Assembly: GCF_030052815.1 (NCBI RefSeq)
Contig: NC_079494.1
Location: 37,806,467-37,870,466, forward strand
Direction of reading: 5' to 3'
DNA from: Hevea brasiliensis
Lineage: Eukaryota > Streptophyta > Magnoliopsida > Malpighiales > Euphorbiaceae
Length of the DNA stretch: 64,000 nt
The notes under the pieces were generated by a model that worked only from the letters and a program-made list of their open reading frames with translations, had not been told where the DNA came from and searched no databases. Each line of letters starts with the position of its first letter. The first letter of the stretch is position 1. Below, one piece after another: positions 60,367 through 64,000 of the stretch. Position numbers and translations under genes: made by a program.

Positions 60367-63300
60367 TATAGCCTGGTATATTTCACTGTTCTGGTGACCG
60401 GTATCGATTCGGACAAATAAGGGAATTAGAATCACATTTAAGACACTTAGAAAAGCCCTGAATGAAAATAAATAGTGCTGACTAGAAGGTTAAGTATAAA
60501 TAAGAAAAATAAAGTATAAAAGGTTAAATGAGCCGAGGGTCACAGCGATGGGTAACCTTACTGGGAAGTGACTGCGAAGTCAGTCATAACCCTAATTTGG
60601 AATGGGAAATTGTGACGCCGCGGTCCTAAAGACTATTGAGAAGGTAGTGAAAAAGATAAAATCACAGAAAAGGGTTGATAAGTAGGTTAAATAATTAGGT
60701 CAGGGTTCCGAAAGAAATACTGGATTTTGTGCAAACCAGATCAAACCGGCAAGGGGCAAATTAGTTAATTCACCACTAGAGGTGACTCACAACCTAACTA
60801 TCCAATAAATTTGAAGAAATGAAAATTTTGGAATAGCGAATTAAATTAAAGAACTATTGAAAAATTAAGGAAAAAGAAAAAGAATGAAAATTGAATTATT
60901 GCATCACTTAAATGACATCATACATGGTGTCAAAATTGAATTTTATTTTCCCAAATTTTTTTGACCAAGTCAAAATTAACTTAAATACACATAAAAAAAA
61001 CAAAAGAAATTCACTCACCTTTCTCTCCCAACCAGCCGGCCGAACCTCACCATTGCCATCTCCATAGTTTTTCTTCCATTAAAGCTTGATCCAAGCTTTT
61101 AATTCCATAAGTTAACCCTAAATTCCCCAAAATTGGCCCATAAAACCTTGCTATCTCAACTAAAAAAGAAGATTAAAGAAGAAAAAGAAAGGAGAAAAGG
61201 GAAGAATTGAAGGATTGGAAATCAAAGATTGAGGTTAGTGATTTAAATTGAAATTTAGTTTAATACTTATGTTTTTAGTTCAATTAGCTTAGAATTTAAC
61301 CTAAATTCAAACAAAACCATCATGGGAGGACTAAGTGGGATTTTTGGCCAACCTTAAGGGGAATAGAAATTGCTTGAATTTGATGGAATTAAAGTGTTAG
61401 AGAAGTTGAATTAAGTGTATAGATGTTGATTATGTACTTTAATTTCTTTAATTGAATGAATTATGTAAATTAGGGTTCTTGAATTCTTAAAATTAGGAGA
61501 AAAATTATAGGAAATGGTTAATTGATGCAATTGAACCTAATTGAGGTTAAAAATGGTCAATTGGGACCAATTGTGATATGTTGGAATGAGTGGAAACAAA
61601 ATACAATTTGGATTGGTTAGAGGTCCTAATCTGGCAGTTTGCCCTAGGTCCTTTTCAGGGACCAAAACTAAACTTTTACCAACCCAATTGGTATGAGATC
61701 AGTTGGGAATGAAAATAGACACACAATGGCACAATTTTCATTTAGAAACTATGCCTAGAAAATGACATTAAGATAGTGAACAATTAGGTTAAATCCAGGT
61801 AATGTACACTGCCATTGTACAGAAATAACCAAATAAACAGTGTTTGTTCATTTGGCCATAACTTAGTCTAGACAGGTCCAAATAACCTAATTTTTGTGGC
61901 ATTGGAAAGCTATGACATAGCACTACAACTTTCATGCAGAATAATAGCCCAAATTCTGCCCATAATCAAGTGAAATTGCCAACTAAAGTTGGTATCTTAA
62001 AACTACCAGACCTAAAAGTTACCTAGAATTCTGGGTTAAAAACCGATCCGGCCAGTCTTAGAAAAATGTGCATAACTTGGGATAACAAATGGAGTGATTC
62101 AAAAAGGAAATTAAAGATAAGATAATAAGAAACAACTTTGATGAAGGACACTTAGCCAAATTCCCACAGTTACCAGACCAATAGAACAGTGCAAAACAGG
62201 GGATCCAAAACTGAAAAATGGCAATTTCTCTTAGGAGAGTTAGAAATTGAAAGGGCAATCAAGACCAACAAATTAGACACTCAAAATGTGGTATGTGAGT
62301 GTAATTGGAATTCACATACCTATTAAACATGAGAAAGTCAATATTTTGACTTGAATAGTGTCATGAATAGTAATCCCAAAATGCAAATTTTAAATAACGT
62401 TAATTTAAGCATATTAGAGTTAGAATTTAGTAGACATGAATTTATTTAATGGATTTATTATAAGTTATGATACTGAAACACTACAAATTGTGTGTTTTAG
62501 TTGAAAAGGTTACTGAGAAAGGAAAGGAAACATCGAGTCAAGGCCAAGAGGCAACTCATACGAGGTTTGTACATAACATAAAAACTGTCTTTAAATTTCT
62601 TTTGCAAATTGTGTGAAATGGATTGTGATAATTAAATTGTGACTTATTTGTATTGAAAATTTTGATTGAAAGAAACAATATGCTATTGACCTAAACTATT
62701 GGAAAAATAAATTGTATGTTTTTTATTTACAAATTAATGTTTAGAAAATTATTAAAATAGTTTGAAAACACAGTGTCATGACCAAATGTTTGAATGCCTC
62801 AGTAGCTTGACTAGTGGGAGGAATTAGTTTTGTATTCCCGCTCTGGCTGAAGTGTTATGGTGTGTGCCAATAGAGGAAGAAATTTGAATGGGTACCCATA
62901 GTTTGAGCTAGCTAGCCTTGGAATTCCTCTAAAGCCTTTGGCTGTTGAGATGAATAATATATTGATGGTATGACATGACTGTGTGAATTTATAAAAATTG
63001 TTTAGTGAGTTTAGAAGTGAGAAATTCTTTGCTTAAAATTGTAAATTGTATTTTGTATCTGTTTAATGATTTTAGCATGGCATTTAGAATAATTGTGATT
63101 TAGTATATGAATAAATTAGTATTTTTGTTATGTTGTGCACCACTGAGTCATTGTGCTCAGCGATGGCTTTTGATTGCTGTCGCAGGTAGAGAGAATAGTA
63201 AAGCAGCCAAGTGAGCTGCTAAGGACTACTATGCTACACTTTGAGATTCTATCAGGTATTAAATTATACCCTTTCTGCATATTTATTTTGATGTATATGA

Positions 63301-63847
63301 CAGTATGTACATATTGTAAATTGGTTTTAAGCAGTTGTACAGAACTTGTAATAACATTATTTTGGATTTTCTGATGTAAATTTAGACCGATGAATGTAAA
63401 TCAATTTTTCTTTAATGAAATGTGAATGAAATTCTTTAGTATTAGTTTGAAAATAATTGAGTTGAGAATTGGCTTGAATTGTGGAGTTGAGAAAAATTGT
63501 GTTGATTTGAGTTATGATGGTGGTTGATTTTGATGAAGTGAATTATAGGAAGTGCTTTTCTACAGGTAAAAAATTTTGGTTTTTCTCAATTATAGCCGGC
63601 ACTCTATCGAAATTTTTACAAAATTTGCACAAAAATAAAAATGGTCAAAAAAAATTTTACCTAACTTTTAAACTTCAATTAAACGTTTTTAATACCTGCT
63701 AGAAATGCTCACCACCTTCAAAATGTAAGAAAATTATTTTAAAATCCCTTGTAGTATATTTAATGGGTTATCGGTAAGTGAAGTTCGGTAACTCATTAGG
63801 TATACTATGGGATCATGTTATGCCTTACAGAGAGGTAAGGTATGACA
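60367..63847 (+). repeat. LTR D2 (about 3.5 kb)
   Basis: Starts at TATAGCCTGGTATATTTCAC, lacking the first 16 or so bases that D1 shows, and ends GGTAAGGTATGACA. Donor-like AG/GTTAGTG at 61232-61240, inverted repeat near 61684-61706, paired stem-loops at 63143-63183 (CTGAGT/GCTCAG with a T-G wobble; GCGA/TCGC). Followed by a PBS, so it acts as a 5' LTR. It is more diverged from D1 than the G, I or F LTR pairs are from each other. Confidence 0.85.
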
Positions 63848-63855
63848 TGTTTTAG

Positions 63856-63867
63856 TAGTATCAGAGC
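63856..63867 (+). other. PBS after LTR D2, one mismatch
   Basis: TAGTATCAGAGC; second base G to A relative to TGGTATCAGAGC. Confidence 0.8.
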
Positions 63868-63923
63868 AAATTTTTAAAGTATGTTCTCACTTGTGAATTT
63901 GTATATTTTCTTTGATAAGTGCA
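63868..63923 (+). other. Start of element D leader
   Basis: 56 bp after the PBS before another LTR begins; no gag is reached. Confidence 0.6.
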
Positions 63924-64000
63924 TGTGACACCCCTTACCCTTCTACAGTATAGCTGAGTAAGATATGCCACACCGTATATCGGAATACCCTATTTTAATT
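63924..64000 (-). repeat. 3' end of a minus-strand LTR, cut by window edge
   Basis: TGTGACACCCCTTACCC is the reverse of the GGGTAAGGGGTGTCACA end seen in the A, G and L LTRs; the rest lies beyond the window. Confidence 0.8.

Overview
The window is plant nuclear heterochromatin. I see no cellular gene, rRNA gene, tRNA gene or CRISPR array. Essentially all 64 kb is a stack of nested Ty3/gypsy LTR retrotransposons plus one tiny TRIM element. Evidence: gag, aspartic protease (PR), reverse transcriptase (RT), RNase H (RH), integrase (IN) and a C-terminal chromodomain-like tail (chromovirus type, most like the Tekay/Del clade); primer binding sites TGGTATCAGAGC complementary to the 3' end of plant initiator tRNA-Met; purine tracts before TGTAACACCC LTR starts; LTRs of about 3 to 5.5 kb; 5-bp target duplications. 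A eudicot is likely from the AT-rich sequence and element type; the species cannot be named from sequence alone.

Layout (letters are mine). A (+): PR to chromodomain and 3' LTR, 1-6580, inserted in the gag of B (-). B: gag, a tandemly duplicated gag/PBS/LTR-end segment, and 5' LTR 8098-17418, which is split by solo LTR C (10349-15849, TSD TTTCA). B itself interrupts LTR remnant K (17419-17645). J (-): pol remnant 17646-20797 holding an internally deleted LTR, L (18917-19829). D (+): LTR D1 (20798-22763 and 58606-60366) carrying the TRIM at 21692-22081, followed head to tail by LTR D2 (60367-63847). Between the halves of D1 lie E (-, 22764-28867, nearly all of its interior lost) and G (+, 28868-58605).

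G holds the most complex nest. Its protease gene is split at TCCAG by element I. I's 3' LTR is 51067-54135; its interior is 46205-51066; its 5' LTR survives only as a tail that is in turn split by F (37484-46139, TSD GTGTG, gag only). A second 'LTR plus G pol' block (32708-37405) duplicates 51067-55850.

How the parts would have worked: gag packages RNA, PR/RT/RH/IN make and insert the cDNA, and the chromodomain steers insertion into silent chromatin, which fits the repeated insertion of elements into one another. Every coding region carries stops, frameshifts or active-site changes, so no copy in the window looks autonomous. Many frameshifts coincide with CAG/CTG or CG sites and may be consensus-calling errors rather than biology.

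The most interesting signals not explained by ordinary annotation are: (1) a pair of adjacent stem-loops kept by compensatory changes in the LTRs of all these families; (2) a conserved splice donor (AG/GTTAGTG, or GTAAGT in B) early in each LTR that pairs with a splice acceptor just before the gag start, predicting a leader intron of about 3 kb that contains the hairpins and the PBS; (3) a 75-bp intron-like insert in integrase. Together, (1) and (2) resemble the retroviral arrangement in which a signal downstream of the splice donor marks unspliced genomic RNA.
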